From RGUW01 sp040399325 (lineage in GTDB: Bacteria > Cyanobacteriota > Cyanobacteriia > PCC-6307 > Cyanobiaceae): a DNA stretch of 64,000 nucleotides. The stretch spans positions 1 to 64,000 of the forward strand of contig JBBASJ010000001.1 in assembly GCA_040399325.1 (NCBI GenBank), read 5' to 3'. Positions 25,534 through 34,105 of this stretch are shown in pieces. The notes beneath the pieces are model-generated. The model searched no databases and had not been told where the DNA came from. It saw nothing but the letters and a program-made list of their open reading frames with translations. Positions within the stretch are counted from its first letter, which is position 1, and each line of letters begins with the position of its first letter. A program made the translations under genes and the position numbers.

Positions 25534-25904
25534 TGACCACCCCCAGCCCAGAACCGACTGCCCAGGATCGGCCTCGCAAGGGACCACTCAGTTTTCTATC
25601 AGGAGCCCTGACGGCGGGTCTGCTGGCCTGGCTCAGCCTCAGGCTGAGCCGCACCCTGGTGGCGTACTACGCCCTGCACCCGCCCCACTACAGCGCCCGC
25701 ATCGCCCAGAGCATCGCCACGGCTCTCAAGACCCTGATCGTGGGAATGTCCTTTCTGGCGACATTCACCTTTGCCTTCATCGCCCTTGGTCTCACGCTCG
25801 TGCTGCTGCGCAGCCTCGTGACCGGAACGCCATCACAGGCCCTTGCGTCTGGGGCCCCTGATCCGGCGGGATCGGGTTCTGACTCGGGGGCTGATTCTGC
25901 CTAG
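25533..25904 (+). CDS. DUF3082 membrane protein
   Basis: A 123-residue protein with two hydrophobic segments, roughly LSFLSGALTAGLLAWLSL and LIVGMSFLATFTFAFIALGL. The residues between them (HPPHYSARIAQSIATALKTL) are conserved in cyanobacterial DUF3082 proteins. The C-terminus is low-complexity Gly, Ser, Ala and Asp. Function unknown. The ATG at 25533 shares its A with the TGA of ispE, so the two are coupled; a GTG three bases earlier is the alternative. Confidence 0.8.
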   Translation: MTTPSPEPTAQDRPRKGPLSFLSGALTAGLLAWLSLRLSRTLVAYYALHPPHYSARIAQSIATALKTLIVGMSFLATFTFAFIALGLTLVLLRSLVTGTPSQALASGAPDPAGSGSDSGADSA

Positions 25905-25913
25905 GGTCTGGCC

Positions 25914-26009
25914 ATGACACTTCACGACCTGGGATTGCTGGTCACCCTGCTGCTGCCGGGCATGCTGCTGTCGGTCCTGCTGCTCAGCACCTTCGCCGCT
26001 GGCGGCTGA
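25914..26009 (+). CDS. 31-residue single-helix membrane peptide (candidate)
   Basis: ATG at 25914 with AGGG at about -9 to -12. The peptide begins MTLHDLGLLVTLLLPGML and is almost entirely hydrophobic, ending STFAAGG. It lies 9 bp after the DUF3082 gene and 67 bp before pdhB. Its size and single helix resemble small subunits of photosynthetic complexes, but it does not match PetM, PetN, PsbT, PsbX, Psb30 or PsaM as I know them. It may be a chance ORF. Confidence 0.45.
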   Translation: MTLHDLGLLVTLLLPGMLLSVLLLSTFAAGG

Positions 26010-26076
26010 GATAGGTTGGCACCTCCGGGCCTGGCCTGGAACCGCCACCGGCCCGGGCCGGACTGACTGCTTCCCT

Positions 26077-27060
26077 GTGGCAGAAACCCTGCTGTTCAAC
26101 GCCCTGCGTGAAGCCATCGACGAGGAGATGGCCCGCGATCCCCACGTCTGTGTCATGGGCGAAGACGTGGGTCATTACGGCGGCTCCTACAAGGTCACCA
26201 AGGATCTCTGCGAGAAATACGGCGAACTGCGGGTGCTTGACACACCGATCGCCGAAAACGGCTTCACGGGCATGGCCGTGGGTGCGGCGATGACCGGTCT
26301 GCGCCCGATCGTTGAAGGCATGAACATGGGCTTCCTGCTGCTGGCGTTCAACCAGATCTCCAACAACATGGGGATGCTGCGCTACACCAGCGGCGGCAAT
26401 TTCACGATCCCGGCTGTGGTTAGGGGACCCGGGGGTGTCGGTCGTCAGCTCGGTGCTGAACACAGCCAGCGTCTTGAGGCCTATTTCCATGCTGTCCCAG
26501 GCATCAAGATCGTGGCCGTCAGCACCCCGACCAATGCCAAGGGCCTGATGAAGGCAGCGATCCGGGATAACAATCCCGTGCTGTTCTTTGAACACGTCCT
26601 CCTTTACAACCTCAGCGAGGAGATCCCTGAGGGCGATTACATCTGCGCCCTCGACAAGGCCGAGATCGTTCAGAGCGGCAGCGACGTCACGATCCTCACC
26701 TACTCCCGCATGCGTCACCACTGTCTCAAGGCCGTTGAGCAGCTCAACAACGACGGTGTCAGCGTTGAACTGATCGACCTGATCAGCCTCAAACCCTTTG
26801 ACATGGCCACGATCGCCGCTTCGATCCGCAAGACCCACAAGGTGATCGTGGTCGAGGAGTGCATGAAGACCGGGGGGATCGGTGCCGAGTTGCTGGCCCT
26901 GATCACCGAGCAGTGCTTCGACGATCTCGACGCCCGCCCGGTGCGGCTGTCGTCGCAGGACATCCCCACCCCCTACAACGGCACGCTCGAGAATCTGACC
27001 ATCATTCAGCCCCATCAGATTGTCGAGGCGGCCAAGGCCATCACCGCCGGTCAGCTCTGA
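26077..27060 (+). CDS. pdhB: Pyruvate dehydrogenase E1 component, beta subunit
   Basis: A 327-residue transketolase-like subunit. Seen: TLLFNALREAIDEEMARDP, VMGEDVGHYGGSYKVTKDL (thiamin-side loop with the catalytic Glu), DTPIAENGFTGMAVGAAM, GPGGVGRQLGAEHSQRLEAYF, and the C-terminal swivel domain KVIVVEECMKTGG. It should decarboxylate pyruvate with the alpha subunit (not in this window) to feed acetyl-CoA synthesis. The start is GTG at 26077. A possible -10 (TAGGTT in GATAGGTTGGC, 26010-26020) lies upstream and resembles the one before rpsB. Confidence 0.96.
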   Translation: MAETLLFNALREAIDEEMARDPHVCVMGEDVGHYGGSYKVTKDLCEKYGELRVLDTPIAENGFTGMAVGAAMTGLRPIVEGMNMGFLLLAFNQISNNMGMLRYTSGGNFTIPAVVRGPGGVGRQLGAEHSQRLEAYFHAVPGIKIVAVSTPTNAKGLMKAAIRDNNPVLFFEHVLLYNLSEEIPEGDYICALDKAEIVQSGSDVTILTYSRMRHHCLKAVEQLNNDGVSVELIDLISLKPFDMATIAASIRKTHKVIVVEECMKTGGIGAELLALITEQCFDDLDARPVRLSSQDIPTPYNGTLENLTIIQPHQIVEAAKAITAGQL

Positions 27061-27061
27061 G

Positions 27062-28576
27062 ATGGCACGCCAACAGGGGTGGATCGCCCTGATCCTGGCT
27101 CTGGCAATCGCCGCTGGAGCGCTGCTGGCTTCCTTTCCCCTGCAGCTGGGGCTTGACCTGCGGGGCGGCAGCCAGCTGATGCTCCAGGTCATGCCAGCCG
27201 GTTCGATCAGTCGGGTTGGGGGTGAGCAGCTCGAGGCGGTCAAGGAGGTGCTCGAGCGCCGCATCAACGGGCTCGGCGTCGCCGAATCCACCCTCCAGAC
27301 CGTTGGTGATGATCAGCTGGTGCTGCAGCTGCCGGGCGAACAGGACCCCAGCCGTGCCGCCAAGGTCCTCGGCACCACGGCATTGCTCGAATTCAGGGCT
27401 CAGAAGAGCGGCACCGAGCAGGAGATGCAGACCCTGCTGCGGCTGAAGCGCCAGGCCACGGCCGTGCTCAACCGGCGCCAGGCCAGGTCAGACGCGGCCC
27501 AGACCGGTGGTTCTTCAACTGTCCCCGCAAGGCCTGATGCCGACTTCCCCGACGCCGAACTCTCGAAGACGTTGAACCAGCTCGGTGTGACAGTGCCCCC
27601 TGGCAGCACTGAGACCGATCAGCTTGAGCTGCTGCTCGCCGCGGTCAACAGCAAGATCGTGGCCCTCTACGAGCCGGCCCAGCTCACTGGCAAGGATCTG
27701 GTGGGTGCCGGTCGTCAGCAGCAGCAGGCCGGCAATGCCTGGGATGTGACCCTCTCGTTCAACCGTGAGGGGGGGGAGCAGTTTGCCCGGCTGACCCAGT
27801 CGATTGCAGGCACCGGACGCCTGCTGGGGATCGTGCTCGACGGTCGCTCGATCAGTGAGGCCACTGTGGGGCCAGAGTTCAAGGCTGCCGGCATCTCTGG
27901 CGGCGGTGCCAGCATCACCGGCAACTTCACGGCCGATGAGGCCCGTGATCTCGAGGTGCAGCTACGCGGCGGCTCCCTGCCCTTGCCGGTCAGGATCATT
28001 GAAGTGCGCACCGTTGGCCCTTCGCTGGGTGCCGAAAACATCCGCACCTCCCTGGTGGCCGGTCTTGCCGGCCTGGCCTTGGTGGCTGTGTTCATGGTCG
28101 TGGTCTATCGGCTGCCGGGCGTCGTGGCTGTGGTCTCCCTCAGCCTCTATGCCCTGTTCAACCTTGCCGTTTATGCCTTGATCCCGGTCACGCTCACCCT
28201 GCCGGGGATCGCCGGCTTCATTCTTTCGATCGGCATGGCGGTTGATGCCAACGTGCTGATCTTTGAACGGGTCAAGGAGGAGCTCAGGGATGGCACCACC
28301 CTGATGCGCTCGGTTGACACCGGCTTCTCGTTGGCGTTCTCCTCGATCCTTGATGGGCACGTCACGGGCCTGATCAGCTGTGTGGCCCTCTTCGCACTCG
28401 GCACGGGCCTGGTCAAGGGCTTTGCCGTGACCCTGGCCATCGGCCTGGTGCTCAGCCTGTTCACGGCCCTGACCTGCACGCGCAGCATTTTGCGGTTGCT
28501 GCTGGGCTACCCGGCATTGCGCCGCACCGGCTATTTCCTCGCCGCGTCTGCCTCGGCTTCTGGGGCTTCCTCGTGA
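27062..28576 (+). CDS. secD: Protein translocase subunit SecD
   Basis: A 504-residue RND-type membrane protein that helps SecYEG move proteins across the membrane using the proton gradient. Seen: one N-terminal helix (WIALILALAIAAGALLASFP), LGLDLRGGSQLMLQV, ERRINGLGVAEST, and after the periplasmic P1 head the membrane block SLGAENIRTSLVAGLAGLAL and GMAVDANVLIFERVKEEL. ATG at 27062 is one base after the pdhB stop codon. The TGA overlaps the secF ATG. Confidence 0.95.
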   Translation: MARQQGWIALILALAIAAGALLASFPLQLGLDLRGGSQLMLQVMPAGSISRVGGEQLEAVKEVLERRINGLGVAESTLQTVGDDQLVLQLPGEQDPSRAAKVLGTTALLEFRAQKSGTEQEMQTLLRLKRQATAVLNRRQARSDAAQTGGSSTVPARPDADFPDAELSKTLNQLGVTVPPGSTETDQLELLLAAVNSKIVALYEPAQLTGKDLVGAGRQQQQAGNAWDVTLSFNREGGEQFARLTQSIAGTGRLLGIVLDGRSISEATVGPEFKAAGISGGGASITGNFTADEARDLEVQLRGGSLPLPVRIIEVRTVGPSLGAENIRTSLVAGLAGLALVAVFMVVVYRLPGVVAVVSLSLYALFNLAVYALIPVTLTLPGIAGFILSIGMAVDANVLIFERVKEELRDGTTLMRSVDTGFSLAFSSILDGHVTGLISCVALFALGTGLVKGFAVTLAIGLVLSLFTALTCTRSILRLLLGYPALRRTGYFLAASASASGASS

Positions 28577-29550
28577 TGACGACTCCTGTGGCACTCCCAC
28601 CGATTCGTTTCTTTCGGGTGAGTCGCTACCGGCGACTGGCCTGGTGGGGTTCGGGTCTGGCCTGTCTGCTGAGTGTGGTGGGTATGGTGCTGTGCTGGAT
28701 GACCCCATCGATCGGACTGCCCCTGCGTCCGGGCCTCGATTTCACCGGTGGCACCCAGATCCAGCTTGAGCGCGCCTGCCAATCCGACTGCGCAGCGATC
28801 ACGGTCGATCGACTGCAGCAACAGCTTCAGAACCTGCGTCTCAGCCCCGGCCCCGAGGGTGCTGCCGCTCCGAATCTGGCAGCAGCCCAGGTGCAGGTGC
28901 TTGATGGTGGCCGCTCGCTGATGCTGCGCCTCCCCGAACTGAGCCCTGACCAGGCGGCCCAGCTCACCGATCAGATCACCGCAGTGACCGGCCCTTTGTC
29001 GCCGGCGGGTACTTCGATCAACACGATCGGGCCGACCCTTGGCGATCAGTTGTTGCGCGGCAGCGTGATTTCGCTGCTGGTCAGTTTTGCGGCAATCGCG
29101 GCCTACATCACCGTTCGCTACGACCGGCTCTATGCCGCGCTGGCCCTGCTTTGCCTGTTCCACGATGTCTTGGTCACCTGTGGGCTGTTTGCCTGGCTCG
29201 GTCTGCTCAGGGGGGTCGAGGTCGATTCCCTGTTCGCCGTGGCATTGATCACGGTGGCGGGCTATTCGGTGACCGACACGGTCGTGGTCTTTGACCGTAT
29301 CCGCGAGCAGAGCTCGGTGCTGCGCGATCTGCCTGTGGTCGATCAGGTCGACGTCGCCGTCGATGCCACGCTGACCCGCTCGCTTTACACCTCGCTCACG
29401 ACCCTGCTGCCGTTGTTGTCCTTGATCTTCTTCGGTGGCAGCAGCCTGTTCTGGTTTGCCGTGGCTCTGACCGTCGGCATTGCTGTGGGCAGCTGGTCCA
29501 GCATCGGCATTGCACCGACCCTGCTGCCCGTGGTGGGCCGCCGCCGCTGA
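28576..29550 (+). CDS. secF: Protein translocase subunit SecF
   Basis: A 324-residue partner of SecD. Seen: PLRPGLDFTGGTQIQLE, TINTIGPTLGDQLLRGSVIS, VTDTVVVFDRIRE (the SecF membrane signature) and LTRSLYTSLTTLLPLLSL. The ATG at 28576 shares its A with the secD stop (TGATG); GTG at 28573 is an alternative. The gene order pdhB-secD-secF is seen in other picocyanobacteria as far as I recall. Confidence 0.95.
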   Translation: MTTPVALPPIRFFRVSRYRRLAWWGSGLACLLSVVGMVLCWMTPSIGLPLRPGLDFTGGTQIQLERACQSDCAAITVDRLQQQLQNLRLSPGPEGAAAPNLAAAQVQVLDGGRSLMLRLPELSPDQAAQLTDQITAVTGPLSPAGTSINTIGPTLGDQLLRGSVISLLVSFAAIAAYITVRYDRLYAALALLCLFHDVLVTCGLFAWLGLLRGVEVDSLFAVALITVAGYSVTDTVVVFDRIREQSSVLRDLPVVDQVDVAVDATLTRSLYTSLTTLLPLLSLIFFGGSSLFWFAVALTVGIAVGSWSSIGIAPTLLPVVGRRR

Positions 29551-29590
29551 CGGTGCGCCTGGCCACGCTCCACCCCACAGGCCGTCGTGC

Positions 29591-29773
29591 ATGGATTCCA
29601 GGGCTCTGAAACTGCTTCTGGGCCTGTTGGCCCTCTGGGATCTGCGCATCGACCTGCAGCTTCTGCTCCAGCACCTCACCTGGACCAGCCTGGTGGCCAT
29701 GGTCAGCGCCCATCCCCTGGCGGTGGCCGTGCTGCTGCTGCTGCCGTCGATCGGGCGCCGTGGCCGTCGCTAG
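29591..29773 (+). CDS. Small conserved membrane protein
   Basis: A 60-residue protein from ATG at 29591: MDSRALKLLLGLLALWDLRI, then DLQLLLQHLTWTSLVAMVSA, a hydrophobic segment LAVAVLLLLPS and a basic end GRRGRR. Two short membrane segments are likely. Similar small proteins follow secF in related genomes as I recall, but no function is known. It is convergent with the AI-2E-family gene, overlapping its end by 4 bp. Confidence 0.72.
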   Translation: MDSRALKLLLGLLALWDLRIDLQLLLQHLTWTSLVAMVSAHPLAVAVLLLLPSIGRRGRR

Positions 29774-30771
29774 GCCCAGCGATCCATCACATCACGCACC
29801 ACGACCTGCTGGCAGACCACTTGCAACACCACCACCAGGGGCAGGGCCAGCAGGACCCCGGGCAGCCCGAGCAGGGCTCCCAGGCTGAGCTGGGCCATCA
29901 GCGCCACCGTGGGCAACAGATTGACGGTATGGCTCAGCAGCAACGGTGTGATCACGAACGCCTCCAGGTTCTGGAGGGCCAGGCGCAGGATCAGCACCTG
30001 CAGCATTGCCCCGGGCGAGACCAGCAGGGCCACCGACAACGGCAGCAGCGTTGCTGCTGTGGGGCCGATCGTGGGTACAAACGTCAGCAACCCGCAGACC
30101 AGGGCACTCAGCAATGCCAATGGGATCCCCAGTGCGGCCAGGCCGGCCCAGGTCAGCAGAAACACGGTCACCGCCGCAATGGTCATGCCAGCCAGCCAGC
30201 CACCCAGTGCTGAGCGGCAACGGGCCAGCAGGGTCTGCATGTCGGGTCTGTAAAAGCTTGGCGTGATCGCCACTGCCAGGCGTTGGTGGGCCCGCGGATC
30301 CAGGGCCAGCAGGATCGCCAGAAGCACCATGAGCAGCAACTGCACCGTGGTGCTGGCTGCTCCTCCAGCCAGACCCAGCAGCTGCCCGCCCAGGGGCTGC
30401 AGGCGTTGCAGCAGCGAACCGTTCATCAACGAGCGCTCCAGGTTCGGCAACCAGGCGATGTCGCCTCCCAGCTCGCCCAGCCGTTGCACCAGCCGTGGCA
30501 GCAGTTCGCCCAGCTGACGCACCTGATCGACCAGCTCAGGCAGCAGCTGCTGTCCCAGCAGGGCGCCCAGCAGCAGCAGGGACACCAGCACCGCGGCCAG
30601 TGCTGCCGGGCGGTTGAGTGGGGTGAGGCGACGCAGCGCCGTGATCGGAACATCGAGTGCCACAGCCAGCACCACGGCCCCGAACAGGACCAGCAGTACC
30701 CAGCGGAGCTCCCAGATCAGCAGGGCCAGCACGATCAGGGCCAGAGCCCCCAGGACGGTGCGGGCGTTCAT
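29770..30771 (-). CDS. AI-2E family transporter, copy 2
   Basis: A 333-residue polytopic membrane protein of the AI-2E/PerM (UPF0118) family. Seen: VLGALALIVLALLIWELRWV (helices 1-2), SLLLLGALLGQQLLPELVDQ, the middle LLLMVLLAILLALDPRAHQRL, LALQNLEAFVITPLLLSHTV, and GLPGVLLALPLVVVLQ. The family includes AI-2 exporters, autoinducer or indole exporters and Na+/H+ antiporters, so the substrate is open. It begins ATG at 30771 and overlaps the previous copy by 4 bp (ATGA). The same frame stays open far upstream, but that stretch is the other copy read out of frame. Confidence 0.9.
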   Translation of the reverse strand: MNARTVLGALALIVLALLIWELRWVLLVLFGAVVLAVALDVPITALRRLTPLNRPAALAAVLVSLLLLGALLGQQLLPELVDQVRQLGELLPRLVQRLGELGGDIAWLPNLERSLMNGSLLQRLQPLGGQLLGLAGGAASTTVQLLLMVLLAILLALDPRAHQRLAVAITPSFYRPDMQTLLARCRSALGGWLAGMTIAAVTVFLLTWAGLAALGIPLALLSALVCGLLTFVPTIGPTAATLLPLSVALLVSPGAMLQVLILRLALQNLEAFVITPLLLSHTVNLLPTVALMAQLSLGALLGLPGVLLALPLVVVLQVVCQQVVVRDVMDRWA

Positions 30772-31820
30772 GACGGCAGTCGGGGCCGTTTCCAGCCGTC
30801 GAGGATGTCGTGGATCAGCACGTCGCGCAAAATCACCTGCACGCAGACCGCCAGGGGAAGCGCCAGCAGCAGCCCCAGCGGTCCGAACACAACGGTGAAC
30901 AGCAGCTGGGCGGTGAGGGTGAGTCCAGGTAACAGCCGCAGCTGGTGATGCATCACCGAGGGTGTGATGACATAACTCTCGAGGTTCTGAACGGCGACAT
31001 AGAGCCCCAGCACTGCCAGCGCTTTCCAGGGACTCTCGAGCAGGGCCACCGACATCGGGAAGATGGTGCTCAGGGTGGGACCCACATTGGGCACCACATT
31101 CAGCAGACCGGCCAGCACCGCGTTGGCCGCCACCAGCTTCACGCCCAGCAGCGACAGACCGATTGCCGCCAGGGTGCCCACGCACAGCGAGCTGAGGGCG
31201 ACACCCACCATCCAGGCACTCAGCGCCTCGCCGCAACGCAGCAGAATCTGCCTGAACCGCCTGCGATAAAACGAGGGGGCCAGCAGGACCACCACCTCGC
31301 GGTAGGCCGTTGGCTGACTCGCCACCATGAGGCCGACGGCAAACACGAACAGCGTCTGAATCAGACCGCTGCCGAGATTGCCCGCCAGGCCCAGCAGACG
31401 GGCGGCCCCGCCCCCGAGTCCTTCGGGGGCGGTCTGGAGGCTGTCCTTGAGCCAGAGCAGCGCCCCATCGCCGCGTCCGTAGAGCATCTGGCCCACGGAG
31501 ACCATGGCGCCGCGCAGCAGTTTGATCAGTTCTCCCGCCGCTTCGGGCAGCTTCGCCAGCAGCTGGGAGAACTGACCCACAAAGGGCGGAATCACCGCCG
31601 TGGCCACAACGACCAGCACCAGCGCCACCAGGACGAGGCTGATCAGCAGGGCCAGCGGTCGTTGGCAGCCCAGGCGCTGGCGCACCCAGCCCACCAGGGT
31701 GCACAGGGCGACCGCCAGCACAATGGCAGCAAACAGATGGATCAGGCTGTCACGCAGGCTCCACAGCAGCACCAGTGCCGCCAACAGGCCGAGCAGACCG
31801 AGCCACTGTCCGAACTTCAC
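30768..31820 (-). CDS. AI-2E family transporter, copy 1
   Basis: A 350-residue paralog of the gene just downstream, with the same helix plan and matching landmarks: LGLLAALVLLWSLRDSLIHLF, LVLVALVLVVVATAVIPPFV, LLAPSFYRRRFRQILLRCGEALSAW, AVQNLESYVITPSVMHHQLR and GPLGLLLALPLAVCVQ. Start ATG at 31820. The tandem overlap suggests that the two act together, perhaps as a heteromer, or arose by duplication. psb28 lies 23 bp upstream on the same strand. Confidence 0.92.
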   Translation of the reverse strand: MKFGQWLGLLGLLAALVLLWSLRDSLIHLFAAIVLAVALCTLVGWVRQRLGCQRPLALLISLVLVALVLVVVATAVIPPFVGQFSQLLAKLPEAAGELIKLLRGAMVSVGQMLYGRGDGALLWLKDSLQTAPEGLGGGAARLLGLAGNLGSGLIQTLFVFAVGLMVASQPTAYREVVVLLAPSFYRRRFRQILLRCGEALSAWMVGVALSSLCVGTLAAIGLSLLGVKLVAANAVLAGLLNVVPNVGPTLSTIFPMSVALLESPWKALAVLGLYVAVQNLESYVITPSVMHHQLRLLPGLTLTAQLLFTVVFGPLGLLLALPLAVCVQVILRDVLIHDILDGWKRPRLPS

Positions 31821-31843
31821 CGCTGTTGTTCCCCGCTGGCGGA

Positions 31844-32218
31844 TCAGCTTTCGTCGGCGTCGCCGTCGCCGGCCTCGGGCTGGTTGCCGCTGAAGCCCAG
31901 CTCATGGCTGTCGGCATAACGCTGGGCAAAGCGCATGAAACGGTCGAAATCTTCGTTGTTCTTCCAGGTGTAGGTGGCCTCGAGGGCACTCGCCTTGCCG
32001 TTGACGAAGCGCGCCTTCACCTCTCGGGTCACCAGGGTGCCTTCCTCATCGACCATGAACATGCCTGTGATGTCGCCCATGGTTTCAGGGGCCAGTGCCT
32101 CGGGTTCCTCAAACACGAACAGGGCCTGGCCGGTGCGGCCATCGCGCGAGCGGGTCAGACGAATGTCGGGCACCACCGGTTCATCGACGCCGCGAAAGAA
32201 CTGAATGGCAGCGCCCAT
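31844..32218 (-). CDS. psb28: Photosystem II assembly factor Psb28
   Basis: A 124-residue protein. The core is AAIQFFRGVDEPVVPDIRLTRSRDGRTGQALFVFE, then GDITGMFMVDEEGTLVTREV and ARFVNGKASALEATYTWKN, all as in Psb28. It binds the cytosolic side of the PSII core during assembly and chlorophyll insertion. The last 20 residues (NQPEAGDGDADES) are an acidic extension. ATG at 32218. It is 22 bp after the mnmH stop on the same strand. Confidence 0.95.
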   Translation of the reverse strand: MGAAIQFFRGVDEPVVPDIRLTRSRDGRTGQALFVFEEPEALAPETMGDITGMFMVDEEGTLVTREVKARFVNGKASALEATYTWKNNEDFDRFMRFAQRYADSHELGFSGNQPEAGDGDADES

Positions 32219-32240
32219 GACCGATCCTCAAAGGGCGATG

Positions 32241-33296
32241 TTAGGGGAGCATCGCAGCCCTGATCTGCTCGGCCTCCTGCCGTTGCCACGCCAGCAGCTG
32301 CTCGGCCAGCAGCGTCTCGCTGAGGCCGGCTCCGTTGAGCTGCAGCAAGGGAGAGCGGCGCCGCTGCTGCAGTTCGTGGTCGTAGCAACGGTCGTAGTAC
32401 TCGAGCATCTGCACGCAGGCGGCAGCCATGTCACCGGCGGCGATCGCCGCCAGCGCCAGGCTGGTGCGCTGGGGTCCCAGGCGGCGGCTGATCCGTTCGG
32501 TGGCCAGATGCAGTGCCTCCCGCTCCTGGGCTCCGTACACGGCCACCAGTCGTGCGATCCGCTCGCTGTCGTGGCGCTGCAGTTCAACCACGGGGGCCTG
32601 CTGCATCTGTCGCCAGAGGCCTGCAGGGATGCGGCAGCGACCCACCTGGGCGCTTTCGGCCTCCAGCCAGATCGGTTGGCGTTGATCGAGCCGCTCCAGG
32701 GCGATGGCCAGCAGGTTCTCAAACTGCTCGCTGCTGGGTTGCGGCTGCTGGCCAAGGCCGCCAAAGCTGCTGCCCCGGTGGTGGGCCAGCCCCTCCAGAT
32801 CGATGACCGAGGCACCGGCCTGGTGCAGAGCCTGCAGCAGATCGGTCTTGCCACTGCCGGTTCGCCCCCCCAGCAGCAGCAGTGGCAAGGAGGCCTCAAA
32901 ACGCTCGAGCACCCAGCGACGAAAGCGTTTGTAGCCCCCGTCGAGACGTGTGCTGCGCAAGCCGAGGGTCTCGGCCAGCCAGGCCACGCTGGCCGAGCGC
33001 ATGCCACCCCGCCAGCAGTACAGGTGCAGAGGCCCGGGCGACGCGTCTGCCAGCTCCTGCAGCCCAGCTGCCATGGTGTGGAGCCTGGGGCCGACCGCAG
33101 CCAGGCCATGCAGCACAGCGGCCCGGCTGCCCTGCTGCTTGTAGAGGGTGCCCACCTCGGCCCGTTCGGCGTCGCTGAACAAGGGCAGATTGACGGCTCC
33201 AGGGATGTGGCCCTGGGCATATTCGGCAGGGCTGCGCACGTCGATGCGGCATCCACCGGCCAACAGGGCTGCGGCATCAAGACTTTCAACTGACAT
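32241..33296 (-). CDS. mnmH: tRNA 2-selenouridine synthase MnmH (SelU/YbbB)
   Basis: A 351-residue enzyme that swaps sulfur for selenium in 2-thiouridine at the tRNA wobble position. An N-terminal rhodanese domain has CRIDVRSPAEYAQGHIPGAVN and the catalytic loop YCWRGGMRSA. A P-loop domain follows, with GGRTGSGKTDLLQ. ATG at 33296 (MSVESLD) is chosen; a longer frame upstream is antisense to gun4. It acts with selenophosphate from SelD, which is not in this window. In some organisms it makes geranylated thiouridine instead. Confidence 0.93.
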   Translation of the reverse strand: MSVESLDAAALLAGGCRIDVRSPAEYAQGHIPGAVNLPLFSDAERAEVGTLYKQQGSRAAVLHGLAAVGPRLHTMAAGLQELADASPGPLHLYCWRGGMRSASVAWLAETLGLRSTRLDGGYKRFRRWVLERFEASLPLLLLGGRTGSGKTDLLQALHQAGASVIDLEGLAHHRGSSFGGLGQQPQPSSEQFENLLAIALERLDQRQPIWLEAESAQVGRCRIPAGLWRQMQQAPVVELQRHDSERIARLVAVYGAQEREALHLATERISRRLGPQRTSLALAAIAAGDMAAACVQMLEYYDRCYDHELQQRRRSPLLQLNGAGLSETLLAEQLLAWQRQEAEQIRAAMLP

Positions 33297-33327
33297 AGTG
33301 GCCCCCATCGGCCTGCCCTGCCCCTCC

Positions 33328-34044
33328 ATGCTCTCCGGTCCACCGGCTGCCAACCTCACCGCTGCGCAGTTACTGGATCGTTTTGTTGCCTCCTCTGATC
33401 GACAGCGTCGCACGCTGATCAGCCAGCTTGAGCAACGGATCGCCGAGCTGCTTCCCCTGATCCAGCCCGCTCTGGATGGACTGGATCCGAGCGGCGACGA
33501 CTGGACTGCGGGCACCCTGATCCAATTGTTGCTGCAGCACGCTGAGCCCGCCCTTCGGGAGGCGTGGTGGCAGCGTCATCCCGATGGCTGGCTGTCGGTG
33601 ACCAGCGCCATGGACCTCGACCTGGTGGCGCTGCAGCGGGCCCTGGCCGAGCAGCGGTTTGAGCAGGCTGATCGCCTGACCAGCAGCCTGTTGCGCCAGC
33701 TTGCCGGTCCCCAGGCCGAGCAGCGCGGCTACGTCTACTACAGCGAAGTGCCACCCATCCCGGCTGTTGATCTGCAGAGCCTGGATCGGCTCTGGGTCGT
33801 CTACTCACGCGGTCGTTACGGCTTCACGGTGCAGGCCCGGCTGTTGCGCAGCTGCGATGGGCGCTGGGAGCGACTCTGGCCCCGCATCGGCTGGAAGCAG
33901 GCCGGCATCTGGACCCGTTACCCCGGCTCCTTCACCTGGTCCCACGAGGCGCCAGAGGGCCACATGCCACTGGTCAACCAGCTCCGCGGTGTGCGGCTCA
34001 TGGATGCTCTGCTCAACCATCCCGGTCTGCAACAGCGCGTGTGA
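33328..34044 (+). CDS. gun4: GUN4 domain protein (Mg-chelatase activator)
   Basis: A 238-residue porphyrin-binding protein that stimulates Mg-chelatase in chlorophyll synthesis. A helical N-terminal domain (TLISQLEQRIAELLPLIQ and on) precedes the GUN4 core at about residues 85-230, seen as AMDLDLVALQRALAEQRFEQAD, then IPAVDLQSLDRLWVVYSRGRYG and IGWKQAGIWTRYPGSFTWS. This is the usual cyanobacterial layout. ATG at 33328, divergent from mnmH with 31 bp between starts. Paralogs exist in many cyanobacteria, so this may not be the only copy. Confidence 0.92.
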   Translation: MLSGPPAANLTAAQLLDRFVASSDRQRRTLISQLEQRIAELLPLIQPALDGLDPSGDDWTAGTLIQLLLQHAEPALREAWWQRHPDGWLSVTSAMDLDLVALQRALAEQRFEQADRLTSSLLRQLAGPQAEQRGYVYYSEVPPIPAVDLQSLDRLWVVYSRGRYGFTVQARLLRSCDGRWERLWPRIGWKQAGIWTRYPGSFTWSHEAPEGHMPLVNQLRGVRLMDALLNHPGLQQRV

Positions 34045-34105
34045 GCCTGGGCCCTGCATTCCTCCGGAGGCCTAGGGTCAATCCAGTGGTTGCGGTTGCC
34101 TCCCG

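Noticed and set aside
25984..27291. 435-codon open frame opposite pdhB
   Set aside because: Antisense shadow; spans intergenic DNA, pdhB and part of secD without respecting gene borders.
29770..31704. One 644-residue protein covering both AI-2E genes
   Set aside because: Only the C-terminal 333 residues look like a permease; the rest is the other gene read out of frame. The real start is the ATG at 30771.
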